Of a stretch of DNA of 64,000 bases, positions 7,516 to 16,187 are shown piece by piece. Every line of letters begins with the position of its first letter. The first letter of the stretch is position 1. The notes beneath the pieces were generated by a model, which ran no database searches, was not told the origin of the DNA, and worked only from the letters and a program-made list of their open reading frames with translations. Made by a program: the position numbers and the translations under genes. The DNA comes from NZQO01 sp964639255 (lineage in GTDB: Bacteria; Bacteroidota; Bacteroidia; Flavobacteriales; Flavobacteriaceae): NCBI GenBank assembly GCA_964639255.1, contig CAZXDP010000004.1, positions 1-64,000 on the forward strand. Reading direction: 5' to 3'.

Positions 7516-9006
7516 CTATGCCTTGGGGGTGGAAAGTTCACGAATCTTTATTCTGAAAGCTGCGAACAAAAGAGTCATGAACGGACTCAACCAATTGAAA
7601 ATAGCATACATAAAGAACTGCCCCACGCCCACACCCAGCACACCCGAATGGTATGCCCCGCAGGTATTCCAAGGAATGAGCACCGAAGTTACCGTACCGC
7701 TATCTTCTAGGGTACGAGAGAGGTTCTCGGGCGCAAGACCCTTGTCTCGATAAGCCTTCGCGTACATCTTACCTGGTACCACAATGGCGAGGTATTGGTC
7801 TGAAGCGGTAACATTAAGCGCCAAACAACTTGCCACGGTACTGGCAAATAAACCGAAGGTAGTGTGAAATAACCTAAGCAACGATTTACTAATAGTGGCT
7901 AGCGCCCCAATAGCGTCCATAACGCCCCCGAAAACCATTGCACAGATTATGAGCCAAATAGTCCCGAGCATCCCATACATACCTCCCGCCGAAAACAGGT
8001 CGCTTAAAGCTTCATTGTCTGTAGCCACCGAGGTATCTACCGTTATGGCATTCATAATGCCTTTATAGCCAGTTAGAAAATCGAGCTTTTCGCCGCCGCC
8101 AATTTGTGTTACGATTTCTGGTTGAAATAGAAGTGCCGCCAACCCTCCCAAAAGCGTACCAGCGAGCAGGGCGATAAGGGGTGGCGTTTTGCGTACAATC
8201 ATTAAAATTACGAGTATGGGGACCACAAATAGCCAAGGACTTATGGTAAAGGAGGCTTCAATGGACGTTAGGATGCCCTCGGTATCGGCAACTCCATCGG
8301 TTTCCAAACCCAATCCTATTATAACGAACACGATAAGGGTAATCACTATGGTGGGTACGGTGGTGAAGGTCATATACCTAATATGCGTGAACAAATCGGT
8401 GCCGGCCATAGCAGGGGCAAGGTTGGTGGTATCGCTTAAGGGCGATAGCTTATCACCAAAGTAAGCCCCCGAAAGAATGGCTCCTGCGGTCATTCCCAAA
8501 GAAATTCCCAACGCCTCGGCAATTCCCACAAGGGCGATCCCTACCGTGGCAGAGGTAGTCCAACTGCTACCAGTGGCCACCGAAATAATGGCACAGATAA
8601 TAACACAGGATGCCAAGAAAATTGTTGGATTGAGCACTTGCATTCCATAGTAGATCATAGTTGGGATAATGCCGCTTACCATCCAGGTTCCGGCCAGGGC
8701 ACCGACCATTAATAGAATTAGCAGCGCGCCCGTCGTGCTCTTGACATTTTCGGCTACTTCATCGATCATCTCTTCAAAGCGAACTTTGTTGAAAATACCA
8801 ACAATGGCAGCTACAGCGGCACCCAGTAAAAGTATAAATTGGTTGCTGCCACTCAACGCATCGTCGCCAAATGCAAAAAATACATTGTAAAAGAGCATAG
8901 CCACCAAAGCGAAGACTGGGATAAGTGCTTCCCAAATGCTAAGTTCTCTATTTTCTATAATGTTTTCATCCTTTGGAGTCTTGGGGTCTAAATCTTGGCG
9001 TTGCAT
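7516..9006 (-). CDS. nhaC: Na+/H+ antiporter, NhaC family
   Basis: A 496-residue membrane protein with about 11-12 hydrophobic helices. It exchanges cytosolic sodium for external protons, as expected in a marine or salt-exposed bacterium. Family signatures visible are TGSSWTTSATVGIALVGIAEALG, GAILSGAYFGDKLSPLSDTTNL and, near the C-terminus, the broken-helix region VIPWNTCGAYHSGVLGV. The length is normal for NhaC. The gene stands alone, with the peroxiredoxin operon downstream and a terminator at 9064-9096 just upstream on the same strand. Confidence 0.93.
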   Translation of the reverse strand: MQRQDLDPKTPKDENIIENRELSIWEALIPVFALVAMLFYNVFFAFGDDALSGSNQFILLLGAAVAAIVGIFNKVRFEEMIDEVAENVKSTTGALLILLMVGALAGTWMVSGIIPTMIYYGMQVLNPTIFLASCVIICAIISVATGSSWTTSATVGIALVGIAEALGISLGMTAGAILSGAYFGDKLSPLSDTTNLAPAMAGTDLFTHIRYMTFTTVPTIVITLIVFVIIGLGLETDGVADTEGILTSIEASFTISPWLFVVPILVILMIVRKTPPLIALLAGTLLGGLAALLFQPEIVTQIGGGEKLDFLTGYKGIMNAITVDTSVATDNEALSDLFSAGGMYGMLGTIWLIICAMVFGGVMDAIGALATISKSLLRLFHTTFGLFASTVASCLALNVTASDQYLAIVVPGKMYAKAYRDKGLAPENLSRTLEDSGTVTSVLIPWNTCGAYHSGVLGVGVGQFFMYAIFNWLSPFMTLLFAAFRIKIRELSTPKA

Positions 9007-9063
9007 CAGGAGGTTTTGTTTTCGGTTTGTAATGTTACGATTTTGTTAATTGCTATGCAAACC

Positions 9064-9096
9064 AAAAAAAAAGCAGGTTGTCCGTGACACCTGCTT
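9064..9096 (-). terminator. Rho-independent terminator after the PLP lyase gene
   Basis: Arms AAGCAGGT (9071-9078) and ACCTGCTT (9089-9096), with further GTC/GAC pairing inside. On the minus strand the hairpin is followed by about nine T residues. Confidence 0.88.
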
Positions 9097-9122
9097 CTTT
9101 TCAATTCAAAAAAAAATTATTT

Positions 9123-10322
9123 TTAGAACACGCCCACTTCCTCCATACAGTCCTTCATCATTCGGTAGGTGCGCTCAATATCATTATCCAAGCCAATGCT
9201 GAAACGAATCAAACCATCGCTCAGTCCCATTTCTTTTTGCTCTTCCTCAGGAATTTCAGAAGAGGTGGAGCTGCCAGGAGCGCTGAAAAGCGTCTTGTAA
9301 AAACCGAGGCTCACGGCGAGGTATCCCAGATTTTTGTTTTGCATTAATTCCATAAGCTCATTGGCCTTATCGAGACTGCCAACATCCACGGTGAGCATTC
9401 CACCGAAGCCATATTCTTCGTTCATCATTCGCTTGAAAAGCTCGTGGCTTGGGTGCGATTTTAACCCCGGATAAACGGTTTTCAGCCCGTCGGCCTCAAA
9501 TTTTTCGGCCAAGAACAGTGCGTTTTTGCTGTGCTGCTTCACCCGTATGTGAAGCGTTCGCAGGTTTTTTAAAATAGATGCCGCCCGCAAACTGTCCATC
9601 GATGCGCCCAAGAGCATACTGGCCCCATCATTCACGTTACGCAATTCATTTATAAATTCTTTGGTGCCGCACATAACGCCACCCATCGTATCGCTACTGC
9701 CATTTATGAACTTGGTTAAGCTGTGCAGCACCACATCGGCGCCCAGCTTGGCCGGAGAAATGGATAATGGCGAAAACGTATTGTCTACGAGCAATTTTAG
9801 GTTGTGTTTTTTCGCAATTTTCGAAAGCGCTTCAATATCGGCCACTTCCAAAAGCGGATTGCTAACACTTTCGCAATACAAAACTTTTGTTTCTGAAGTA
9901 ATGGCAGCTTCCACTTTTTCCAAATCGGTTATATCCACAAACGAAGTTTGTATGTTCAGGCGTGGGGCAAAGTTCTTCAGAAAAGCATAGGTTCCACCAT
10001 AAATCGTTCGGCTGGAAACAATATGTTCTCCGGCTTGGCATAACTGAAGCAGCGCGGGTACTATGGCGCCCATTCCCGTAGCAGCGACATTGGCAGTTTC
10101 GGTACCCTCCATCGCAGCTAGCGCTTCTCCCAGATAGAGGTTGCTGGGCGAGGAATGGCGGGAATAGAGGTAGCAGCCGTCGGCATTTCCTTCAAACGTA
10201 TCGAACATGGTCTTTGCCGATAGGAAGGTGTAGGTGGAAGAATCGGATATGGAGGGATTCACGCCTCCAAATTCCCCAAAATACTGAAGGTCTTGAATCT
10301 TGTCGGCAGGTTTAAAGCTCAT
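9123..10322 (-). CDS. Cys/Met-metabolism PLP enzyme (methionine gamma-lyase / cystathionine-lyase type)
   Basis: A 399-residue PLP-dependent enzyme of the trans-sulfuration family. I start it at 10322 (MSFKPADKIQ); an upstream in-frame ATG at 10376 would remove the promoter. The PLP lysine is K204 in HSLTKFINGSSDTMGG, and the cofactor phosphate motif YSR (53-55) and SRTIYGGTYAF are visible. Bacterial methionine gamma-lyases carry a Cys after YG in the latter motif; here it is Gly, as in cystathionine beta/gamma-lyases, so the substrate stays open: methionine, cystathionine or cysteine. Divergent from an Lrp-type regulator, which probably controls it. Confidence 0.88.
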   Translation of the reverse strand: MSFKPADKIQDLQYFGEFGGVNPSISDSSTYTFLSAKTMFDTFEGNADGCYLYSRHSSPSNLYLGEALAAMEGTETANVAATGMGAIVPALLQLCQAGEHIVSSRTIYGGTYAFLKNFAPRLNIQTSFVDITDLEKVEAAITSETKVLYCESVSNPLLEVADIEALSKIAKKHNLKLLVDNTFSPLSISPAKLGADVVLHSLTKFINGSSDTMGGVMCGTKEFINELRNVNDGASMLLGASMDSLRAASILKNLRTLHIRVKQHSKNALFLAEKFEADGLKTVYPGLKSHPSHELFKRMMNEEYGFGGMLTVDVGSLDKANELMELMQNKNLGYLAVSLGFYKTLFSAPGSSTSSEIPEEEQKEMGLSDGLIRFSIGLDNDIERTYRMMKDCMEEVGVF

Positions 10323-10345
10323 AGATAGTGGATTTTCATTTTTTT

Positions 10346-10376
10346 CAAATGTACCGACATTTAGATTTAATTTCAA
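10346..10376 (-). promoter_or_regulatory. Promoter of the PLP lyase gene
   Basis: Minus strand TTG (10374-10376), 20-base spacer, TACATTTG (10346-10353), an exact TAnnTTTG. It lies in a very AT-rich 158-base divergent region shared with the Lrp gene, where an Lrp-type protein would be expected to bind. Confidence 0.65.
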
Positions 10377-10480
10377 TACAAATATGATTTGACTGAATAT
10401 TAATCCGTATAAAGATTTTAATCGAGAAAATAATTTTAAACTTTACTCTATTTGATTTAATTTTCAGAAAAATTTCCACA

Positions 10481-10942
10481 ATGAAGTTAGATGAAACCGA
10501 CATTAGGTTGTTGGAGTTATTGCAGCAAGATGCCAAGCAAACCAACAAGCAACTTTCGCTGCAATTAGATCTCTCGGTCACTGCTGTTTTTGAGCGAATC
10601 AAAAAATTGGAACGTGAGGGAGTGATAAACGGTTATGTAGCCTTACTCAACAAAGAGCACGTTTACAGAAGCTTCACGGTTTTTTGTCACATAAAATTGG
10701 TGCAGCACTCGCAAGAATACCTCACTAAATTTGAGAAGGAGGTGGCTCAGCTTCCCGAAGTGCTAGAATGCTTTCACGTGAGCGGCGATTATGACTATTT
10801 GCTGAAAGTCGTTGTGCGTGATATCAAGCAATTTCGCTCCTTTATGGTTAATAAGCTTACCACGTTGAAGCACATTGGGAGCACACAAAGCTCCTTCAGC
10901 ATAAGCGAGGTGAAAAATACTACGCAACTGGCGCTGCGGTAA
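10481..10942 (+). CDS. Lrp/AsnC-family transcriptional regulator
   Basis: A 153-residue regulator: N-terminal winged helix-turn-helix (LDETDIRLLELLQQDAKQTNKQLS then VTAVFERIKKLEREGVI, residues 3-50) followed by a RAM ligand-binding domain (about 60-140, with HVSGDYDYLLKVVVRD). Such proteins form octamers that respond to amino acids. The gene is divergently paired with a PLP lyase of sulfur amino acid metabolism, so methionine or a related amino acid is a plausible effector; this is inference from position. Start at 10481 is the only one that keeps the helix-turn-helix intact. Confidence 0.93.
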   Translation: MKLDETDIRLLELLQQDAKQTNKQLSLQLDLSVTAVFERIKKLEREGVINGYVALLNKEHVYRSFTVFCHIKLVQHSQEYLTKFEKEVAQLPEVLECFHVSGDYDYLLKVVVRDIKQFRSFMVNKLTTLKHIGSTQSSFSISEVKNTTQLALR

Positions 10943-10983
10943 ACTTAGGTGTTGCTAAACTTTTAAACTACAAACTTGCTTTG

Positions 10984-10991
10984 TACCTTTG
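10984..10991 (+). promoter_or_regulatory. -7 box of the lpdA promoter
   Basis: TACCTTTG, an exact TAnnTTTG, 26 bases before the ATG at 11018. The expected -33 TTTG is poor (TTTT at 10961-10964, 19 bases upstream). Confidence 0.5.
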
Positions 10992-11017
10992 CCACCTCAT
11001 TTCAAAATAACAGTTAC

Positions 11018-12424
11018 ATGTCAAAATACGATGTTGCCGTAATAGGTTCGGGTCCTGGGGGCTACGTAGCCGCCATTCGGTGTGCCCAATTGGGTATGAA
11101 GACCGCGATCATCGAGAAATATGCCACCTTGGGAGGCACCTGTCTAAATGTAGGTTGCATACCCAGCAAGGCACTATTGGATTCTTCGCACCATTATGAA
11201 GATGCTATGAAGCACTTTGAAGAGCACGGAATCGAGATCCCTGGCGATATTAAATTGAATTTTAAGAAAATGATCGATCGTAAGGCTTCGGTGGTCGAGC
11301 AAAATACCAAGGGAATTGAATTCCTAATGGATAAAAACAGCATTGATGTGCTGCACGGTATAGGGTCTTTTAAAGATAAGACCCATATCGTGATTTCTTC
11401 TGAAGGAAATGAAGACCAGACCATTGAAGCTAAGAACATCATCATTGCCACTGGCAGTAAGCCAGCCACTTTGCCGTTCATCGGAATCGACAAGGAGCGT
11501 ATTATTACCTCAACCGAGGCGCTTTCATTAAAGGAGGTGCCTAAACATATGATTGTCATTGGAGGCGGTGTTATAGGGCTTGAATTGGGACAAGTATACC
11601 GAAGGCTGGGAGCCGAGGTTTCTGTCGTGGAATATATGGATCGTATTATCCCCACTATGGATGCTGCTCAAAGCAAGGAATTGACGAAAGTAATGAAAAA
11701 GCAGGGCGTGAAATTTTACGTCTCGCATAAAGTTTCTAAAGTTGAACGACAGAAGGATGAGGTGACCATCACCGCGACCGATAGAAAAGACAAGGAAGTA
11801 ACCTTAACGGGCGACTACTGCTTGGTATCGGTTGGTCGTAGACCTTTTACCGAGGGACTTAAAGCTGAAAATGCAGGAGTGAAGGTAAATGAGCGCGGTC
11901 AAATCGAGGTGAACGAACATTTGCAGACCAATATCGACACGATTTACGCGATTGGCGATGTGGTGCGCGGAGCGATGCTCGCCCATAAAGCGGAAGAAGA
12001 AGGTGTTTTTGTGGCCGAAACCATCGCAGGTCAAAAACCCCATATGGACTATAACCTTATTCCAGGGGTCGTTTATACCTGGCCTGAAGTTGCTTCTGTT
12101 GGTAAGACAGAAGAGCAACTAAAACAGGCCAATGTCACATATAAAACGGGTCAATTTTTAATGCGCGCCCTGGGCCGCAGCCGAGCCAGTGGAGATATTG
12201 ATGGATTCGTGAAAATTTTGGCCGACGAGAAAACCGACGAAGTGCTCGGTGTTCATATTGTAGGAGCTCGTGCTGCCGATTTGATCGCAGAGGCCGTCAC
12301 TGCTATGGAATTTAGGGCGAGTGCCGAAGATATCGCACGTATGAGCCATGCCCACCCCACTTATGCCGAGGCAATAAAAGAAGCTGCCCTTGCCGCTACC
12401 GACAATCGTGCGCTGCATAGCTAA
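11018..12424 (+). CDS. lpdA: Dihydrolipoyl dehydrogenase (E3)
   Basis: A 468-residue flavoprotein that re-oxidises dihydrolipoamide of 2-oxoacid dehydrogenase and glycine-cleavage complexes, passing electrons to NAD+. I start it at 11018 (MSKYDVAVIGSGPGG) because the upstream frame carries the promoter. Visible are the FAD dinucleotide fold GSGPGGY, redox-active disulfide GGTCLNVGCIPSK, NAD-binding fold VIGGGVIGLELG, second FAD motif YAIGDVV, and the C-terminal interface motif with catalytic His-Glu (SHAHPTYAEAIKEA). Transcribed alone; no E1 or E2 gene is nearby. A strong terminator follows. Confidence 0.96.
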   Translation: MSKYDVAVIGSGPGGYVAAIRCAQLGMKTAIIEKYATLGGTCLNVGCIPSKALLDSSHHYEDAMKHFEEHGIEIPGDIKLNFKKMIDRKASVVEQNTKGIEFLMDKNSIDVLHGIGSFKDKTHIVISSEGNEDQTIEAKNIIIATGSKPATLPFIGIDKERIITSTEALSLKEVPKHMIVIGGGVIGLELGQVYRRLGAEVSVVEYMDRIIPTMDAAQSKELTKVMKKQGVKFYVSHKVSKVERQKDEVTITATDRKDKEVTLTGDYCLVSVGRRPFTEGLKAENAGVKVNERGQIEVNEHLQTNIDTIYAIGDVVRGAMLAHKAEEEGVFVAETIAGQKPHMDYNLIPGVVYTWPEVASVGKTEEQLKQANVTYKTGQFLMRALGRSRASGDIDGFVKILADEKTDEVLGVHIVGARAADLIAEAVTAMEFRASAEDIARMSHAHPTYAEAIKEAALAATDNRALHS

Positions 12425-12443
12425 ACAAATAGGATATATATAA

Positions 12444-12467
12444 AAAAGCCGGCAATCGCCGGCTTTT
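12444..12467. terminator. Bidirectional terminator
   Basis: AAAAGCCGGC, loop AATC, GCCGGCTTTT: a 10-bp stem with A- and T-runs on both flanks, located between the convergent lpdA and the surface protein gene. Confidence 0.93.
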
Positions 12468-12488
12468 CCCGTTTATAATGACAGTTTC

Positions 12489-13946
12489 TTAAAAGTCAAT
12501 TACCGAAAAGCTAAATTCAATATCTATATCATCTTTCGTGGTAGTACCGTTATCGCTATCACCCACGTTTATAGAAAAACCATTTACAGTTCGGTTGTAA
12601 TAGGTAATTCCCGGATCATCATAAGTATTGACAGAACCGTTGCAATTGCCACCACAATCTATCGTACTTAAATTTATAACGTAATTAGCAGTACTTCTTG
12701 GATTTGTAAATACAACATTGTAATCTCCTTCATCTACCCGATTCACTGTTGCACCAAATATTTTCAATGCGGTTCCATTTCCCTGCACCACACCTGCGGC
12801 TATTATTTGCGGTCCTACAGCGGTATTGGTGAGCACTCCGTTCGCATCGCTATATACCGCGCCGCTCGTCAATGATCTAGAGCGTATAGCACCAGTTGCA
12901 TCAATATCTTGTGTAGGGGCATCGGTGCCAACACCAATTCGGCCTGTACCAGTAATTACCACATCTTTTGAGGTGATCGCATCACCATCGTAGTATAGCA
13001 CCCATCGGTTCGCTGCATTTCCCAGGTTGTTTTGATAAAAACCATAATAGCTGTTTACAACACCTTGGGGCGATTCTAAAAATACACCATCAAATCTATT
13101 AATGGTACCTGTGCCACCAGCTACATCAAAATTGTTCCATAACAGCCTAAAATTTTGGAGACCCCCACCAGATCTTAAATTTAAAGTGGAATAGAAAGAG
13201 CGTGCAACGGTACTGCTTGCGTTACCTGAGGCCCCCTGTATGCGAAATTCATTCTGAACCCCGATAATTTCGTTTAGAGCTTGGCTATTAATACCCCAAA
13301 GCCTATTTCGTTGTGCTCGCAAAGTTCCAGTTAGGGAAGAGCTCGTACGCACATAATTTTGGTTGTCAATTCCAGTGATAGCATTCGCGGTGACAGCTTG
13401 AGAGGCATTGCCGTCTATACCTAAATCAGTATTTTGGCTAATACCCGTTAAATTACCGGCGGTTGTGGCACGCAGGGTAATATCACCGGCGGCATTGGTC
13501 AAATTGAGTCCACTTTGAATGCCGAAGGTAAATCGCCTTATATTATTGGTTCTAATTACCAAAGGCTGTGCGTCGCGAGTTCCCAGAAAATTGTTTGTGC
13601 CGCCATCGGTGCCTGTATTTCCAGTTGTAGACCAATATTCCAAACTGCCTGAATTCACTAGTCGTGTCCAATTAGTGCCATTCCAGTAATAATATCCGGG
13701 ATTTAAACTTGGATTGGAGGTGGTATTATACACTAGTAAACTTATTGTAGGTGAGGGTATAGTACTCACGTCGAAAAGTCCTGTTAGCGCCACCCTTGGC
13801 ACCAGCATACCCCGGTTTGTTGCGGAAACATCCAGTATGCTCGAGGGGTCTGGCGTTGTGGTGTTGATTCCAACCTGTGAATAGATTGTATGGAGCGTAA
13901 TAAGGAAAAAAAGAAGAAAATTAACGAAATTGGGAAGTAGTCTCAT
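12489..13946 (-). CDS. Large secreted surface protein with tail-fibre-like N-terminus
   Basis: A 485-residue exported protein, started at 13946 where a signal peptide begins (MRLLPNFVNFLLFFLITLHT, ending near YSQVG). The mature N-terminus QVGINTTTPDPSSILDVSA followed by RGMLVPRVALT is a hallmark of a large group of Bacteroidota surface proteins. A carbohydrate- or tail-fibre-like motif NPGYYYWNGTNWTRL follows. The middle is low-complexity, Asn/Thr/Ser-rich and probably beta-solenoid; IGVGTDAPTQDIDATGAIRSRSL marks a second copy of the head motif, as in phage tail-spike-like proteins. No enzyme motif and no T9SS tail is seen. Function unknown; adhesion or matrix role is a guess. Confidence 0.7.
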   Translation of the reverse strand: MRLLPNFVNFLLFFLITLHTIYSQVGINTTTPDPSSILDVSATNRGMLVPRVALTGLFDVSTIPSPTISLLVYNTTSNPSLNPGYYYWNGTNWTRLVNSGSLEYWSTTGNTGTDGGTNNFLGTRDAQPLVIRTNNIRRFTFGIQSGLNLTNAAGDITLRATTAGNLTGISQNTDLGIDGNASQAVTANAITGIDNQNYVRTSSSLTGTLRAQRNRLWGINSQALNEIIGVQNEFRIQGASGNASSTVARSFYSTLNLRSGGGLQNFRLLWNNFDVAGGTGTINRFDGVFLESPQGVVNSYYGFYQNNLGNAANRWVLYYDGDAITSKDVVITGTGRIGVGTDAPTQDIDATGAIRSRSLTSGAVYSDANGVLTNTAVGPQIIAAGVVQGNGTALKIFGATVNRVDEGDYNVVFTNPRSTANYVINLSTIDCGGNCNGSVNTYDDPGITYYNRTVNGFSINVGDSDNGTTTKDDIDIEFSFSVIDF

Positions 13947-14228
13947 AAAAAATGCGTGGAATTTTAGGTCAAATTTAGCTATTCGATAAAAATTTGCATA
14001 ACATATACGTTTCAATTGAATGGTTGGTTTTTTGGTTTTCGATGAAATATATTATAGCGTCGCCGAAACACGTATTTGAAACTCATTTTAAGAAAAAAAT
14101 AACGGGCCTATTTTTCGTTGTTAAGAAGTACGCAAAAAACTTTTATCTAAGAAAACGAAATTAGAACCTGATTTGAACTGTGGTAAAGGCTTTTTAAAAC
14201 TCAATACGGCTAACATCTCCCAAATTGA

Positions 14229-14236
14229 TATATTTG
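14229..14236 (+). promoter_or_regulatory. -7 box directly before the FMN reductase gene
   Basis: TATATTTG, an exact TAnnTTTG, ends only 4 bases before the ATG at 14241, so transcription from it would give a leaderless or nearly leaderless mRNA. No good -33 TTTG at the usual distance. Confidence 0.45.
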
Positions 14237-14240
14237 AGGT

Positions 14241-14783
14241 ATGAAAAAAGTACTTCTTTTCGCTGGTAGCAATAGCAGCGCTTCCATCAATCACAAATTG
14301 GTATCGTTCGTTGCCGGAATATTATCCACGCACAATACAAACCTAATTAGGCTAACCGATTATGCCTTGCCAATGTATGGAGAGGATTTAGAGCGGGAAG
14401 CGGGCTTTGGCGCGAACCTACACGCCCTCTATCACGAAATTAAGGGTGCCGATGCCCTGGTAATTTCGGTGAACGAACATAACGGTACAGTTTCTGCCTT
14501 TTTTAAAAATACCCTCGATTGGCTCTCACGGTTAGATCGATCCTTTCTCGAGGGGAAACCCATCTTGCTAATGAGCACTTCGCGCGGAAAGAGGGGCGCA
14601 TCCTCCGCCCTTCAGTATGCGGAAGGTATTTTGCCTCGGTTTGGTGGGAAAGTGCTCAACAGTTTTTCTCTGCCCAATTACAGCGAAAATTTTTCAGAAG
14701 AAAAAAATAGAGTAGTAAACGAAACTATGTTTTTGGGAATGATGGATGTGCTCCAAAATTTTTCGCACCAAATCGAATTATGA
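14241..14783 (+). CDS. NADPH-dependent FMN reductase family protein
   Basis: A 180-residue flavodoxin-like oxidoreductase (YieF/azoreductase group). FMN phosphate loop is GSNSSASINHKL (residues 9-20); the segments EHNGTVSAFFKNTLDWLSR and STSRGKRGA match the family's flavin-contacting loops. Cytosolic; such enzymes reduce quinones, chromate or azo compounds, and the natural substrate is not readable from sequence. Its stop overlaps the start of pabB (ATGA), so the two genes are translationally coupled, though no metabolic link between them is obvious. Confidence 0.87.
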   Translation: MKKVLLFAGSNSSASINHKLVSFVAGILSTHNTNLIRLTDYALPMYGEDLEREAGFGANLHALYHEIKGADALVISVNEHNGTVSAFFKNTLDWLSRLDRSFLEGKPILLMSTSRGKRGASSALQYAEGILPRFGGKVLNSFSLPNYSENFSEEKNRVVNETMFLGMMDVLQNFSHQIEL

Positions 14784-16081
14784 GGCGAAGCACCAAAACG
14801 TTTGCCTGCTCCTTAACACAGGATGATAAAAAAAGATTGCTGTTGTGGGCCCAGCAGTTCCAAGAAGTGGTGTGGCTAGACAGTAACGACTATGCCCAAG
14901 ATTTTCAAGAATTTCGGGCAATTTTGGCGGTAGAGGCTGCCACCGCGCTTAAATGCGATTCCGTAGGTGCTTTCGATGCGCTTTCGGAATATCAGCAAAC
15001 TAGCAATGATTGGCTTTTCGGCTATCTTACCTACGACCTGAAAAACGATATTGAAAAACTTTCTAGCAATAATATAGACAAGCTCCTATTTACAGACTTA
15101 TATTTTTTCCAGCCGAAGCGCGTATTTCTTTTTTCTGAAGATAAGGTAACAATGCAGTATCTCACAGCTATTGAAGATGAGATGGAAACAGATTGGAAGG
15201 CTATTACATCATTTGTCTTACCGAGAGACGAACCTCGCTCACAGCATTCTTCTTCCATAAAGGCGCGCACACCAAAAAAGGCGTATCTGGAAAAGGCCAA
15301 CCGAATGTTATGGCATATTGAGCGCGGTGATATTTATGAAGCGAACCTATGCCAGGAATTCTACGCCGAGCCTGTTCGTTTAAATCCCGTAGAAGTTTAC
15401 ACGCACCTCAACGAGATTTCCCAAACGCCCTTTGCGTGTTTTTTAAAGCTAGAACATTATTTTGCGCTTTCTGCCTCTCCAGAGCGGTACATACAAAAGA
15501 GGGGTGCTGTAATACAGTCGCAACCCATCAAGGGCACTTCAAAACGGTATCGCGATGCCGTACAGGATGCTAAGTCGTTGCGCGCGCTTGAAGCCAATCC
15601 CAAGGAACGCAGCGAGAATATAATGATTACCGATTTGGTGCGCAACGATCTTTCGCGCATCGCGAAAAAAGGCAGCGTTAAAGTTACAGAATTGTGCAAG
15701 AGCTACACGTTTCGACAGGTGCATCAATTAATTTCTACCATTCAATGCGAAGTGCGAAATGATATTCCACCAGTAAGAGTGTTGAAGGAGACATTCCCAA
15801 TGGGAAGCATGACGGGGGCGCCTAAGATTTCGGCAATGGAAATCATTGAACAGCTTGAAGATGCAAAACGTGGTTTGTATAGTGGTGCCATTGGATATTT
15901 TACCCCTTCTGGCGATTTTGATTTCAATGTGGTGATACGTAGTATCTTGTACAATGCCCAAAATGGCTACGTGAGCTTTTCAGTGGGCGGGGCTATTACC
16001 GCAGCTAGCATACCGCAACAGGAATATGACGAATGTTTGGTGAAGGCAGCAGCCTTGCGCGAAGTGTTGGAAAGGCGCTAA
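14780..16081 (+). CDS. pabB: Aminodeoxychorismate synthase component I
   Basis: A 433-residue chorismate-utilising enzyme that makes 4-amino-4-deoxychorismate for folate synthesis. The chorismate-binding domain fills the C-terminal two thirds: PIKGTSKR, ENIMITDLVRNDLSR, FPMGSMTGAPKISAMEIIE and SGAIGYF. The PIKGT motif, with Lys, is the mark of PabB; anthranilate synthase TrpE has PIAGT. The N-terminal third is divergent. No amidotransferase subunit (pabA) lies nearby. Overlaps the FMN reductase gene by four bases. Confidence 0.93.
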   Translation: MRRSTKTFACSLTQDDKKRLLLWAQQFQEVVWLDSNDYAQDFQEFRAILAVEAATALKCDSVGAFDALSEYQQTSNDWLFGYLTYDLKNDIEKLSSNNIDKLLFTDLYFFQPKRVFLFSEDKVTMQYLTAIEDEMETDWKAITSFVLPRDEPRSQHSSSIKARTPKKAYLEKANRMLWHIERGDIYEANLCQEFYAEPVRLNPVEVYTHLNEISQTPFACFLKLEHYFALSASPERYIQKRGAVIQSQPIKGTSKRYRDAVQDAKSLRALEANPKERSENIMITDLVRNDLSRIAKKGSVKVTELCKSYTFRQVHQLISTIQCEVRNDIPPVRVLKETFPMGSMTGAPKISAMEIIEQLEDAKRGLYSGAIGYFTPSGDFDFNVVIRSILYNAQNGYVSFSVGGAITAASIPQQEYDECLVKAAALREVLERR

Positions 16082-16098
16082 AATATCGGTTAAAAAAA

Positions 16099-16176
16099 CT
16101 ATAAATGTAAATTATAGGTTTAAAAGCATATAAATTGTATTTATAGGTAAAAAAGCCTATATTTGTTTAATTATAG
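16099..16176. repeat. Three dyad repeats, about 29 bp apart, before satD
   Basis: Three related dyads: 16099-16117 (CTATAA, 7 bases, TTATAG), 16128-16146 (TATAAAT TGT ATTTATA core) and 16157-16176 (CTATA, 10 bases, TATAG). They sit in tandem repeats of about 33 bases with a period of 29-30, each containing TTATAGGT or TTATAGT and an AAAAGC-like stretch. The third covers the -7 box of satD. Likely operators. Confidence 0.65.
16158..16165 (+). promoter_or_regulatory. -7 box of the satD promoter
   Basis: TATATTTG, an exact TAnnTTTG, 22 bases before the ATG at 16188 and inside the third dyad repeat, so a protein bound to that dyad would block transcription. Confidence 0.55.
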
Positions 16177-16187
16177 TTACGAACCAT

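Noticed and set aside
14780..16081. Annotation as anthranilate synthase TrpE
   Set aside because: The motif is PIKGT, as in PabB, not PIAGT, and no trp genes are adjacent.
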